38,045 bases of DNA from Bacteroidaceae bacterium. Lineage in GTDB: Bacteria > Bacteroidota > Bacteroidia > Bacteroidales > Bacteroidaceae. The translations under genes and the position numbers were made by a program. Within the stretch, counting starts at the first letter, position 1, and each line of letters starts with the position of its first letter. Below the pieces are notes generated by a model. It was given only the letters and a program-made list of their open reading frames with translations, was not told the origin of the DNA and ran no database searches. Location of the stretch: positions 1 to 38,045 of the forward strand of contig JAGCFO010000008.1 of NCBI GenBank assembly GCA_017650105.1, given 5' to 3'. Below, piece by piece: positions 29,716-38,045 of this stretch.

Positions 29716-32700
29716 ATGAAGAAGCTAATCAAGAAACTTTTCGTGCTGACGGTGCTCGTCGTGATGGGTGCTGCCAGAATGTGGTCGGCCGAGGCCTATG
29801 CTGTCCACACCAGAGTGGAGACCAGCGAGGGCAGACACTATGGCCTGGTGTTCTACTACGACAACAACCGCAGCGAGCATGAGAACGCGACAGGCGGACG
29901 GGTGTTCTCGTTGAACAGCGGCAACGAGGAGCCCGCATGGGTGGTGTCGACCAACTGGTTCAATGCTAACGACATCAGTTTTGTGAGGTTCGACCCTTCG
30001 TTTGCCAACTACCGTCCTACCACTACGGCGCGCTGGTTTCAACGACTGTATGGGCTGACGACTTTAGAGGGAACGCAGTACTTCAACACCAGCGAGGTGA
30101 CGGATATGTCGTACATGTTTTTTGCCACCTTCTTCGACGCGCTCGACCTGAGCTGGATGGACGTGAGCAACGTCACCAGCATGAAGGGCATGTTTGCCGG
30201 CAGCAGAATTCAAAGCCTCGACCTGACGGGATGGAACACCTCGAAGGTGACCGACATGAGCCACATGTTTGAGCAGTGCAACTTAATATCCCTCAACCTG
30301 ACGTTCAACACCTCGAGCGTGACGGACATGAGCTACATGTTTCATTTATGCGACGAACTGACGTCGCTCACGTTCGGAGGCAGCTGGAGCACCGGCAATG
30401 TGGTAAACATGGAATGGATGTTCTCCAGTTGTGAAAAACTGACTACCCTCGACCTGACCAGCTGGAACGTGGGCAAGGTGGAGAACATGGATTGCTTGTT
30501 CTGGCAGTGCGAGAGCCTCACCACCCTCAGCGGCGTGCGCTACTGGAACACCTCCAGCGTCACCAATATGGGCTCGATGTTCCGCGAATGCGAGTCGCTC
30601 AGTGCCCTCGACCTGAGCGGCTGGAACACCTCGAACGTCACAAGGATGGACCTCATGTTCTACGGTTGTTCGATGTTGGAGTCGATAACGTGGGGCGGCA
30701 ACTGGAACACGAGCAACGTGACGGATATGGACTATATGTTCTACGGCTGCGGGCTCCTGCCACAGAACGTCCTGAACAACGCGGCAAGCTGGGACGTGGA
30801 CAACGTGACGAGGATGGATTTTATGTTCGGCAGCTGTAAGAAGCTCACCAGCCTCAACCTGAGCGGCTGGAACACAGCCCAGGTGACGACGATGAGAGGC
30901 TTGTTTGCCGGCTGCGACAACCTGACCAGCGTGAGCGGACTGAACACGTGGAACACGGCCAACCTCACCAATATGGCGGGAATGTTTAACGGCTGTAGCA
31001 AGCTGACCAGCGTGGGCGGCCTGGCGAGCCTGAACACAGGCGCCGTCACCGACATGAGCAATCTGTTCAAGGGCTGCTACGTGCTGCAGGGTGTGAGCGA
31101 CCTGAGAGCATGGGACACCTCCAACGTCACCAGCATGGAGAGCATGTTTGAGAGCTGCAACTCGTTACATAGCCTCGACCTGAGCGGATGGGACAACCAG
31201 GAGCTCACCACCGTGGAGAACATGTTTCTGCACTGCAACAACCTGCAGACCCTCGACCTGAGCGGATGGAACAATCCCAAGCTGACCACGATAGCCTATA
31301 TGTTCAACGGCAACATAGGCCTCACCACCCTCAACCTGAGCCAGTTCGACACCTCCAACGTCACCAATATGTCGTACGCCTTCGGGGAGTGCGGCATGCT
31401 CACCAACCTGGACCTGACGGGATGGAACACCTCGAACGTGACGAAAGCGAAAGGGGTGTTCTACAATTGCCGACGCCTCACCAGCCTCGACCTGACGGGA
31501 TGGGACACCTCGAACATGACCGACATAGCGTGGATGTTCAACGGATGCAACAACCTGCAATCGGTCGACCTGAGCGGATGGAACACTTCGAACCTCTCGG
31601 ACCTGGCGTACGTGTTCACATACTGCCGCTCGCTCACCGTCCTCGACCTGACGGGATGGGACACCTCGAACGTGACGAACATGAACGGCCTGTTCAGAGA
31701 CTGCTCGAAGCTCACATCCATCTACGTGGGCGCCGGCTGGAACACATCGGCCGTAAAGGAGTCGGCGATGATGTTCAAGGGCTGCACCGCTCTGGTGGGC
31801 GGACTGGGCACGGAGTACGATGAGAGTCACGTGGGAGTGGCGTGGGCCAACGTGGATGCGCCCGACAACGCCGGATACCTCTCCACAGTGCCCTATGTGG
31901 TGTATGCCGACGGCACGCTCACCTTCTACTGCGACGGTAACCGCGACGCACATGCTGAGGAGGCTACCTACTACCTGCCTATGGGCAGCGACATACCCGG
32001 CTGGCTCGCTCACAACGCCGACATCACGCAGGCGGTGATCGACCCCTCGTTTGCCAACGCACGCCCCACAAGCACCTTCGCGTGGTTTGCTGAGATGCAG
32101 AACCTGACAGACATCACAGGACTGGAATACCTGAACACCGACCGGGTGACGACGATGAGCGATATGTTCTATATGTGCAAGTCGCTGACGGAGCTGAACC
32201 TGAACAACTTCAACACGAGCAAGGTGACGAGCATGTCGCAGATGTTCTCGGACTGCAGCAATCTGGAGCATCTGGGCCTGAGCGGCTTCGACACCAGCAG
32301 CCTCACGCTGGCCTCGAACATGTTTGCCCGCTGCTCGAAGCTGACAACCATCTGCGTGGGCGCGGGATGGAACCTCCCCTCCGACGCTGTGAGCAGCGGC
32401 ATGTTCCTCGGCTGCTCCAGCCTGAAGGGCGGCAACGGCACCACCTATGACACGAACCACGTGGACGGCTCGTATGCACACATCGACACGTCGGGCAACC
32501 CGGGATACCTGTGCGATCAGTCGCAGCTGGACGTATACGTCGTCTTCGACCCGTCGACGAGCACGCTCACCTTCCGCAGCGACGCCCGACGCGCCAGCTA
32601 CGGCGCCAACACCTTCGACCTGAACGAGGGCAGCAACAACCCCGCCTGGTATGCCAACCGCAAGGCTGTGTACCACGTGGTGTTCGACTACACGTTCAAA

Positions 32701-35700
32701 ACCGCGTACCCCTCGACTGGCTTCTCGTGGTTCAGGGGTATGACCAACCTGACGGACATCAGCGGCATTGAAAACCTCCGCACCGACAGCATCACCAGCA
32801 TGGAGAGTATGTTTGCCAGCTGCAGCAAGCTGACGACACTCGACCTGACGGGATGGAACACCTCGAAGGTGCAGAATATGGAGAACATGTTCAACGGCTG
32901 CTCGCAGCTGACAACCATCCTGGTGGGCACCGGCTGGAACACCTCCAGAGTGACATCGTCGCTCGACATGTTTGAGGGCTGCACATCGCTGGTGGGCGGC
33001 AACGGCACAGCCTACGACGAGAACCACACCGACAAGGAGTATGCCTGCCTCTACGGCGGCACGCCGATACCCAGCTACCTCACCGACAACCTGCCGAAGG
33101 AACCCTATGCCATCTACAGCAACGGCACACTCACCTTCTGCTACGACGGCCTCAAAGACCTGCGCCCGCAGGGCATCACCGTGTATGACCTGAACGTGGG
33201 CGGCGACAGCCCAGCCTGGATGGCACACAACGCCGACATCACGCAGGTGGTGATAGACCCCTCGTTTGCCAACGCACGCCCCGTGAGCACCTATGGGTGG
33301 TTTGACAGCATGAGCCAGCTGACGGGCATCACAGGCTTGCAGTACCTCTACACCGACGACGTGATCAACATGGGCTCGATGTTCAATGCCTGCACCGGGC
33401 TGACAACCCTCGACCTGGGCTCGTTCAACACGGCCAACGTGGAGGTGATGAGCGACATGTTCAACGGCTGTAGCGCGTTGACAACCATCTACGTAGGCAC
33501 GGGATGGAGCACCGCTGCGGTGACAGCGTCGAACGGTATGTTTGTCGGGTGTACCCAGCTGGCAGGCGCGGCAGGCACTCAGTTCGCTCCCGACAACACC
33601 GATGCCAGCTTCGCTCTCGTGGACGGCATCAATGACAACGAGGGATACCTCTCGTATCTCGCCTACGCCACCGTCACCTACGCCTACGGCTCGGGAGGCA
33701 CCATCTACACGTACCTCCGATTCTTCTACGACGGCAAGCAAGCCGAGCACGGGCTGACGGAGCCCATCTATCCTCTGCCCACAGGCACGGAAGAACCCGA
33801 ATGGCTCGAGAGAGCGGGAGAGTTCACGAATGTCACCTTCGATGCCTCGTTCCGAAACGTACACCCCACAAGCACCTACCACTGGTGTTACGGTATGACA
33901 CAGCTGACAACCATCGACGTCGAGTACCTCAATGCCAGCGAGGTGACCAACATGAGCGGTATGTTTGAGGGATGCACGAGCCTGACTTCGTTCTCCTCAA
34001 AAGCGTGGGACACCTCGAAGGTGACCGACATGAGCAACATGTTCAAGGACTGCTCGTCGCTGACAAAGGTATACCTGGATGTGGTCGACGTCAGCAAGGT
34101 GACCAACATGAGCGGCATGTTCCAAGGCTGCTCAGCACTCGTAGCCCTCAGCCTCGAGTTGTTCTCGACGGGCAGCGTCACCAACATGAGCAACATGTTC
34201 AACGGCTGCTCGGCACTCACCAATATCTCCATTGCCGACGGCTGGAACACCAACCGGGTGACAAGCTCGTCGAGCATGTTCTTCGGCTGTACCAGCCTAA
34301 AGGGCAGCAACGGCACCACCTACAATGCGAGCCACACCGACAAGGCCTACGCCCACGCCGACGGCGGCACGAGCAACCCGGGCTATCTGTCGTACCTGAC
34401 TGTCGTCCCCTATGCTGCCTACGACGAGAGCACTGGCACCCTTACCTTCTACTGCGACAGCTGGCGCACCACGCATGCCGACACATACCTCGTCGACTCA
34501 GACAACCCCACATGGAATACGATACACCCCACTCATGTGGTGTTTGACCCGTCGTTCGACGTCGTCCGCCCCACGAGCACTTACATGTGGTTTGCCAGCA
34601 TGCCGAACCTGGAAGACATCACCGGGCTCGAATACCTGCACACCGACAATGTGACAAGCATGGAGCAAATGTTCAACGGATGCCGAGTGCTGGAGAGTCT
34701 CGACTTGAGCCACTTCAACACCAGCAACGTGACATCCATGAAATCAATGTTCAAATTCTGCTACAAACTCACCACCCTTGATGTGAGCAGCTGGGACACC
34801 CACAACGTGACGGATATGTCTGATATGTTTTATAGTTGCTATGACCTGACTGCTATCTATGCCGACGACGGGTGGAATACCGACAAGGTGTCTTCATCCT
34901 CAGGTATGTTCATATATTGTTCTAAACTCATAGGCGAACTCGGTACCGAATGGAGTAACGGCAACCCTACCGACAAGACCTATGCCCGCATCGACCAAGG
35001 GTCTTATGGTCCCGGCTATCTGCGCTATCCCACGAGGGCTTACGCCGTCTTCACCGAGGCAGACAACACCCTGACGATCTACTACAACAGCTATTTCCAC
35101 CAAATGGAGGGAAACGGCACGATGTACACTGTAGAACCTTCGGGCACATCAGCCCTCGCTTGGGCTGAGAGAAGTGGCGACATAGCACATGTGGCTATCC
35201 ACAATGTGTCGCCCCTGCTCACAAGCACACACATGTGGTTTGCCAACATGACAAACCTTGAGGACATTACAGGCCTCGAGGTACTGTCGGCAGCTGACGT
35301 GACGGACATGAGCTATATGTTCTACAACTGCCCCAAGCTGAAAACCATCGACTCGGAAAAGCTCAACACCTCGAAAGTCACAGACATGAACCACATGTTT
35401 GCAGGATGCACTACGCTGACATCCCTCGACCTGAGCAACTTCTTCACAGGGCAGGTAACCGACATGAGCAGCATGTTCCAAGGTTGCAACAACCTGAAGA
35501 CCATCTACGTGAGCAGCGCATGGAGCACCGAGAGCTTGATAGGAACCACATCGGACAACATGTTTGACGGCTGCACCAGACTGGAGGGAGAGAACGGCAC
35601 GAAGTACGCTGCCGGCCACACCGACATGGAGTATGCACGCCTCGACAGACCTACAGACGGCAACCCGGGATACCTCACCTCGAAGCTGGAGGGATACGCT

Positions 35701-38045
35701 TGGGTGGACAACGCGGAAAGTACGCTCGTCTTCGTCTGCGACGACCAGCGGTTGTCGCGCGAGGTAGAGACCTTCGGCTTGCCTGTGGAGAGCTGGGATA
35801 ATCCTGGCTGGATACAATACAAAACACAGATAACCCACGTAGTGTTTGACCCGTCGTTTGCCAACGCACGCCCTGCATTCACCAGAATGTGGTTCTATGG
35901 TTTTGAAAATCTGGAGGACATCGTCGGCCTGCAGTACCTCTGCACCGATAGCGTGAGAAACATGAACGATATGTTCTACGACTGCAGCAAGCTGGAGAGC
36001 CTCGACCTGAGCCACTTCAACACAGGCATGCTGGAAGAGGCGACATACATGTTCAGCGGCTGCAGCAACCTGAAGAGCCTCAATGTGAGCAATTGGGATA
36101 CAAAGAACGTGACGAATGTGGGCGGCATGTTCCGCAACTGCAGCAGTATCGAAGCCATCGACCTCTCAGCATGGAACACTCAGAATCTGCGCTCCGCCTC
36201 TTCAATGTTCGAGGGGTGCACCAGCCTCAAAGTGGTTGACTTGAGCAACTGGAATGCCAACCACAACATAGGGAATTTCAACGACATGTTTGCCAACTGT
36301 ACCGAGCTGACAACCATCTACGCCACTACCGACTGGTACACAGAAGGACTGTCGTTCAACGTGTTCTCCAACTGCACCAAACTCGTGGGAGATGCCGGCA
36401 CAACATATACAGGTCAAGATACAAGAGGTGTGGAATATGCCATCCTTGACGGAGGCACCAGCCATCCGGGCTTCTTCAGCAATCCTTCAAACCGCGAAGC
36501 CTACGCCAGCTACGTGGAAGCCACTAACACCCTCACCTTCTACTACGACACTATGAGGGGCACGCATACTGAAGGTACGACGTATGCTGCTTCGAATACT
36601 GGTTCCACTCAGCCTTGGAGCTCAGTCAAAGCCGACATCGTTCACGTAGTATTCAATAGCTCATTTGCCTTTGCCCGTCCCAAGTCAACCCGCGAGTGGT
36701 TCTCAAGTATGACTAATTTGACGGACATTACCGGCATAAGCTACCTCAGGACAGATGAGGTTACTGACATGTATGGTATGTTTAATGGATGCAGCAAGCT
36801 GACGAGCCTCGACCTGAGCCACTTCAACACTAGTAAAGTGACAGGCATGACGAACATGTTCCGCAGTTGCACTGCCCTAACGGACCTTGATGTAAGTGGA
36901 TTCAATACGGAAAATGTGACGCACATGAACTATATGTTCTGGGAATGTAAGGCTCTGACAAACCTTGATGTAAGCCACTTCAATACTGGCAACGTGTTAG
37001 GTATGTATGAAATGTTCCGCGGCTGCAGCGCACTGACGAGTCTTAATCTGGTGAATTGGAATACAGGTAATGTGAAGGACATGAGTGGAATGTTTTATGT
37101 TTGCATCAATTTGGAAACCCTTAACGTGAGCGGATGGAATACCGCCAACGTGACAAGTATGGGCAGTATGTTCAGTGGCTGCCAAAAACTGGCTGCTATT
37201 GACGTAAGTGGCTTTAATACGCAGAACGTGACTTCCACGGCTGGTATGTTCCAAAACTGTAAAGCGTTGACCACTCTCGATGTGAGCGGCTTTAATACCG
37301 CTAAAGTATCGAACATGAGATACATGTTCTCTAACTGCAGTGGTTTGACAAGCCTTGACGTGAGCGGTTTCATTACTACCAACGTAGGGGACATGAACAT
37401 GATGTTCGGCAATTGCACCGGTTTGACAACTCTTGACGTGAGCGGATGGGATACAGGTAAGGTTTATGATATGTCTGGCGTTTTTAATAATTGTCTCAGC
37501 TTGGAAACTCTTGACGTAAGCGGATGGAACACGAGTAGCGCCACGAGGTTCTCCAGTATGTTCGGAGGTTGTAGCAACCTGACAACCCTTGACGTGAGCG
37601 GATGGAACACAGAAAAGGTTGAAGAACTGGGTTCTATGTTCAAAAGTTGCACAAAACTGGAAACTCTTGATTTGAGTAGCTGGAACACCAGGCTTGTGAC
37701 GAAAATGGGCCAGATGTTTTATAACTGTGGCAAATTGACGACCATTTACGTTGGCAGCGGTTGGAACACGGATGCTGTGACAACTTCTACTGATATGTTC
37801 AACTATTGCTCCAGCCTCGTGGGCGGTGCCGGCACGGCATATAATTCTTCTAATCCGCAGGATAAGACCTATGCCCACATCGACACGCCCAGCAACCCGG
37901 GCTACTTGGCTGATGCATCCCTGCGTGAAGCCTACGCCAGCTACGTGGAAGCCACTAACACCCTCACCTTCTACTACGACACTATGAGGGGCACGCATAC
38001 TGAAGGTACGACGTATGCTGCTTCGAATACTGGTTCCACTCAGCC
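29716..38045 (+). CDS. Giant DUF285 (BspA-like) repeat surface protein, C-terminus beyond the right edge
   Basis: Open for 2,776 codons from ATG 29716 to the window end. Signal peptide MKKLIKKLFVLTVLVVMGAARMWSA. The body is tandem 25-residue DUF285 repeats of the form LTSLDLSGWNTSNVTDMSxMFxxC. Longer modules each open with a header (YAxYxxxxNTLTFYYDxxR...H, ...HVVFDPSFANARP, STxxWFxxMxNLTDITGLEYL) and close with a linker (GGNGTTYDxxHTDKxYAHID, NPGYLS). Headers begin near 29786, 31900, 32530, 33104, 33664, 34408, 35038, 35692, 36496 and 37927, so at least ten modules. Such proteins are secreted adhesins or binding scaffolds. From ~36500 the third-position GC drops, and a 119-bp exact repeat joins the last two headers. 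Long antisense frames across it are shadows of the repeat. Confidence 0.9.
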   Translation, partial: MKKLIKKLFVLTVLVVMGAARMWSAEAYAVHTRVETSEGRHYGLVFYYDNNRSEHENATGGRVFSLNSGNEEPAWVVSTNWFNANDISFVRFDPSFANYRPTTTARWFQRLYGLTTLEGTQYFNTSEVTDMSYMFFATFFDALDLSWMDVSNVTSMKGMFAGSRIQSLDLTGWNTSKVTDMSHMFEQCNLISLNLTFNTSSVTDMSYMFHLCDELTSLTFGGSWSTGNVVNMEWMFSSCEKLTTLDLTSWNVGKVENMDCLFWQCESLTTLSGVRYWNTSSVTNMGSMFRECESLSALDLSGWNTSNVTRMDLMFYGCSMLESITWGGNWNTSNVTDMDYMFYGCGLLPQNVLNNAASWDVDNVTRMDFMFGSCKKLTSLNLSGWNTAQVTTMRGLFAGCDNLTSVSGLNTWNTANLTNMAGMFNGCSKLTSVGGLASLNTGAVTDMSNLFKGCYVLQGVSDLRAWDTSNVTSMESMFESCNSLHSLDLSGWDNQELTTVENMFLHCNNLQTLDLSGWNNPKLTTIAYMFNGNIGLTTLNLSQFDTSNVTNMSYAFGECGMLTNLDLTGWNTSNVTKAKGVFYNCRRLTSLDLTGWDTSNMTDIAWMFNGCNNLQSVDLSGWNTSNLSDLAYVFTYCRSLTVLDLTGWDTSNVTNMNGLFRDCSKLTSIYVGAGWNTSAVKESAMMFKGCTALVGGLGTEYDESHVGVAWANVDAPDNAGYLSTVPYVVYADGTLTFYCDGNRDAHAEEATYYLPMGSDIPGWLAHNADITQAVIDPSFANARPTSTFAWFAEMQNLTDITGLEYLNTDRVTTMSDMFYMCKSLTELNLNNFNTSKVTSMSQMFSDCSNLEHLGLSGFDTSSLTLASNMFARCSKLTTICVGAGWNLPSDAVSSGMFLGCSSLKGGNGTTYDTNHVDGSYAHIDTSGNPGYLCDQSQLDVYVVFDPSTSTLTFRSDARRASYGANTFDLNEGSNNPAWYANRKAVYHVVFDYTFKTAYPSTGFSWFRGMTNLTDISGIENLRTDSITSMESMFASCSKLTTLDLTGWNTSKVQNMENMFNGCSQLTTILVGTGWNTSRVTSSLDMFEGCTSLVGGNGTAYDENHTDKEYACLYGGTPIPSYLTDNLPKEPYAIYSNGTLTFCYDGLKDLRPQGITVYDLNVGGDSPAWMAHNADITQVVIDPSFANARPVSTYGWFDSMSQLTGITGLQYLYTDDVINMGSMFNACTGLTTLDLGSFNTANVEVMSDMFNGCSALTTIYVGTGWSTAAVTASNGMFVGCTQLAGAAGTQFAPDNTDASFALVDGINDNEGYLSYLAYATVTYAYGSGGTIYTYLRFFYDGKQAEHGLTEPIYPLPTGTEEPEWLERAGEFTNVTFDASFRNVHPTSTYHWCYGMTQLTTIDVEYLNASEVTNMSGMFEGCTSLTSFSSKAWDTSKVTDMSNMFKDCSSLTKVYLDVVDVSKVTNMSGMFQGCSALVALSLELFSTGSVTNMSNMFNGCSALTNISIADGWNTNRVTSSSSMFFGCTSLKGSNGTTYNASHTDKAYAHADGGTSNPGYLSYLTVVPYAAYDESTGTLTFYCDSWRTTHADTYLVDSDNPTWNTIHPTHVVFDPSFDVVRPTSTYMWFASMPNLEDITGLEYLHTDNVTSMEQMFNGCRVLESLDLSHFNTSNVTSMKSMFKFCYKLTTLDVSSWDTHNVTDMSDMFYSCYDLTAIYADDGWNTDKVSSSSGMFIYCSKLIGELGTEWSNGNPTDKTYARIDQGSYGPGYLRYPTRAYAVFTEADNTLTIYYNSYFHQMEGNGTMYTVEPSGTSALAWAERSGDIAHVAIHNVSPLLTSTHMWFANMTNLEDITGLEVLSAADVTDMSYMFYNCPKLKTIDSEKLNTSKVTDMNHMFAGCTTLTSLDLSNFFTGQVTDMSSMFQGCNNLKTIYVSSAWSTESLIGTTSDNMFDGCTRLEGENGTKYAAGHTDMEYARLDRPTDGNPGYLTSKLEGYAWVDNAESTLVFVCDDQRLSREVETFGLPVESWDNPGWIQYKTQITHVVFDPSFANARPAFTRMWFYGFENLEDIVGLQYLCTDSVRNMNDMFYDCSKLESLDLSHFNTGMLEEATYMFSGCSNLKSLNVSNWDTKNVTNVGGMFRNCSSIEAIDLSAWNTQNLRSASSMFEGCTSLKVVDLSNWNANHNIGNFNDMFANCTELTTIYATTDWYTEGLSFNVFSNCTKLVGDAGTTYTGQDTRGVEYAILDGGTSHPGFFSNPSNREAYASYVEATNTLTFYYDTMRGTHTEGTTYAASNTGSTQPWSSVKADIVHVVFNSSFAFARPKSTREWFSSMTNLTDITGISYLRTDEVTDMYGMFNGCSKLTSLDLSHFNTSKVTGMTNMFRSCTALTDLDVSGFNTENVTHMNYMFWECKALTNLDVSHFNTGNVLGMYEMFRGCSALTSLNLVNWNTGNVKDMSGMFYVCINLETLNVSGWNTANVTSMGSMFSGCQKLAAIDVSGFNTQNVTSTAGMFQNCKALTTLDVSGFNTAKVSNMRYMFSNCSGLTSLDVSGFITTNVGDMNMMFGNCTGLTTLDVSGWDTGKVYDMSGVFNNCLSLETLDVSGWNTSSATRFSSMFGGCSNLTTLDVSGWNTEKVEELGSMFKSCTKLETLDLSSWNTRLVTKMGQMFYNCGKLTTIYVGSGWNTDAVTTSTDMFNYCSSLVGGAGTAYNSSNPQDKTYAHIDTPSNPGYLADASLREAYASYVEATNTLTFYYDTMRGTHTEGTTYAASNTGSTQ
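36496..36614 (+). repeat. 119-bp exact direct repeat, copy 1
   Basis: Identical to 37927-38045, with an offset of 1,431 bp (477 codons, in frame). It encodes the module header EAYASYVEATNTLTFYYD and what follows. It stands out because other headers of this gene share protein pattern but not long DNA identity. Confidence 0.95.
37927..38045 (+). repeat. 119-bp exact direct repeat, copy 2
   Basis: The identity reaches the last base of the window, so the repeat may be longer. See copy 1 at 36496. Confidence 0.95.

Noticed and set aside
31165..33882. 905-codon open frame on the minus strand inside the DUF285 gene
   Set aside because: It is the exact antisense of the repeat-coding frame; its own repeated words (RGVPSRQVEA and similar) mirror the 25-residue repeat, and it has no signal peptide or independent family.
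35149..37998. Long minus-strand frames of 288 and 333 codons
   Set aside because: They are again antisense to DUF285 repeats; the protein-like periodicity comes from the sense repeats.
29716..38045. Splitting the DUF285 region into several plus-strand genes
   Set aside because: One frame stays open from the signal peptide to the window end; the other plus frames are shorter and lack the repeat consensus.

Overview
The window looks like a chromosomal segment of a gut or rumen Bacteroidales, most likely Prevotella or a close relative. The evidence is promoters of the Bacteroidetes form (TTTG, 19-22 nt, TAnnTTTG), few Shine-Dalgarno sites, large secreted proteins with signal peptides, BspA-type leucine-rich repeats, a DUF285 surface protein, a C10 protease with a Spi-like propeptide, and an IS982-family insertion sequence. 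The genus is inferred from protein style; no rRNA or other marker is present.

Layout. 1-3696 (minus) is the N-terminal 1,232 residues of a giant secreted adhesin-like protein that runs off the left edge. 3.7-5.4 kb is a gene-poor repeat island. 5.5-12.0 kb (minus) is a four-gene operon of secreted proteins: a small QKDG-motif protein, an 1,131-aa protein with a FISUMP-type C-terminus, a beta-helix protein and a LEYWFD-repeat protein. It has a clear promoter at 12109-12140 and a terminator at 5338-5371. 12.2-13.6 kb holds a small hypothetical gene and three candidate structured RNAs. 13.7-15.8 kb (plus) is a two-gene sugar unit: a DUF1080 (3-keto-disaccharide hydrolase family) lipoprotein-like protein and a Tat-exported Gfo/Idh/MocA oxidoreductase. 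16.0-18.5 kb (minus) is an EcoRII-like restriction-modification operon, preceded by a long rod-shaped leader with a terminator just before the methyltransferase start. 19.1-20.1 kb is an IS982-family element with a doubly frameshifted transposase, ending 10 bp before the next gene. 20.1-25.3 kb (plus) is a second QKDG small protein, overlapping by 4 nt a 1,550-aa C10 protease/LRR fusion. 25.4-29.5 kb is a graveyard of broken genes (DUF4143 ATPase, GH13 amylase, BRO antirepressor) set among repeats. 29716 to the right edge (plus) is a DUF285 surface protein of more than 2,776 residues.

The most interesting material is noncoding. First, a dispersed intergenic element (six well-preserved copies plus one inverted near-identical copy) carries a hairpin whose stem sequence changes from copy to copy while complementarity, a CTTG loop and a bulged A are kept. 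Second, two islands (4870-5022 and 28338-28574) share one architecture, inverted arrays of short tandem repeats around a perfect AT-rich palindrome, although their sequences are unrelated. Third, heptad and octad arrays of constant unit length sit next to the first element. I do not recognise these as a named family; they are the best candidates here for something undescribed.
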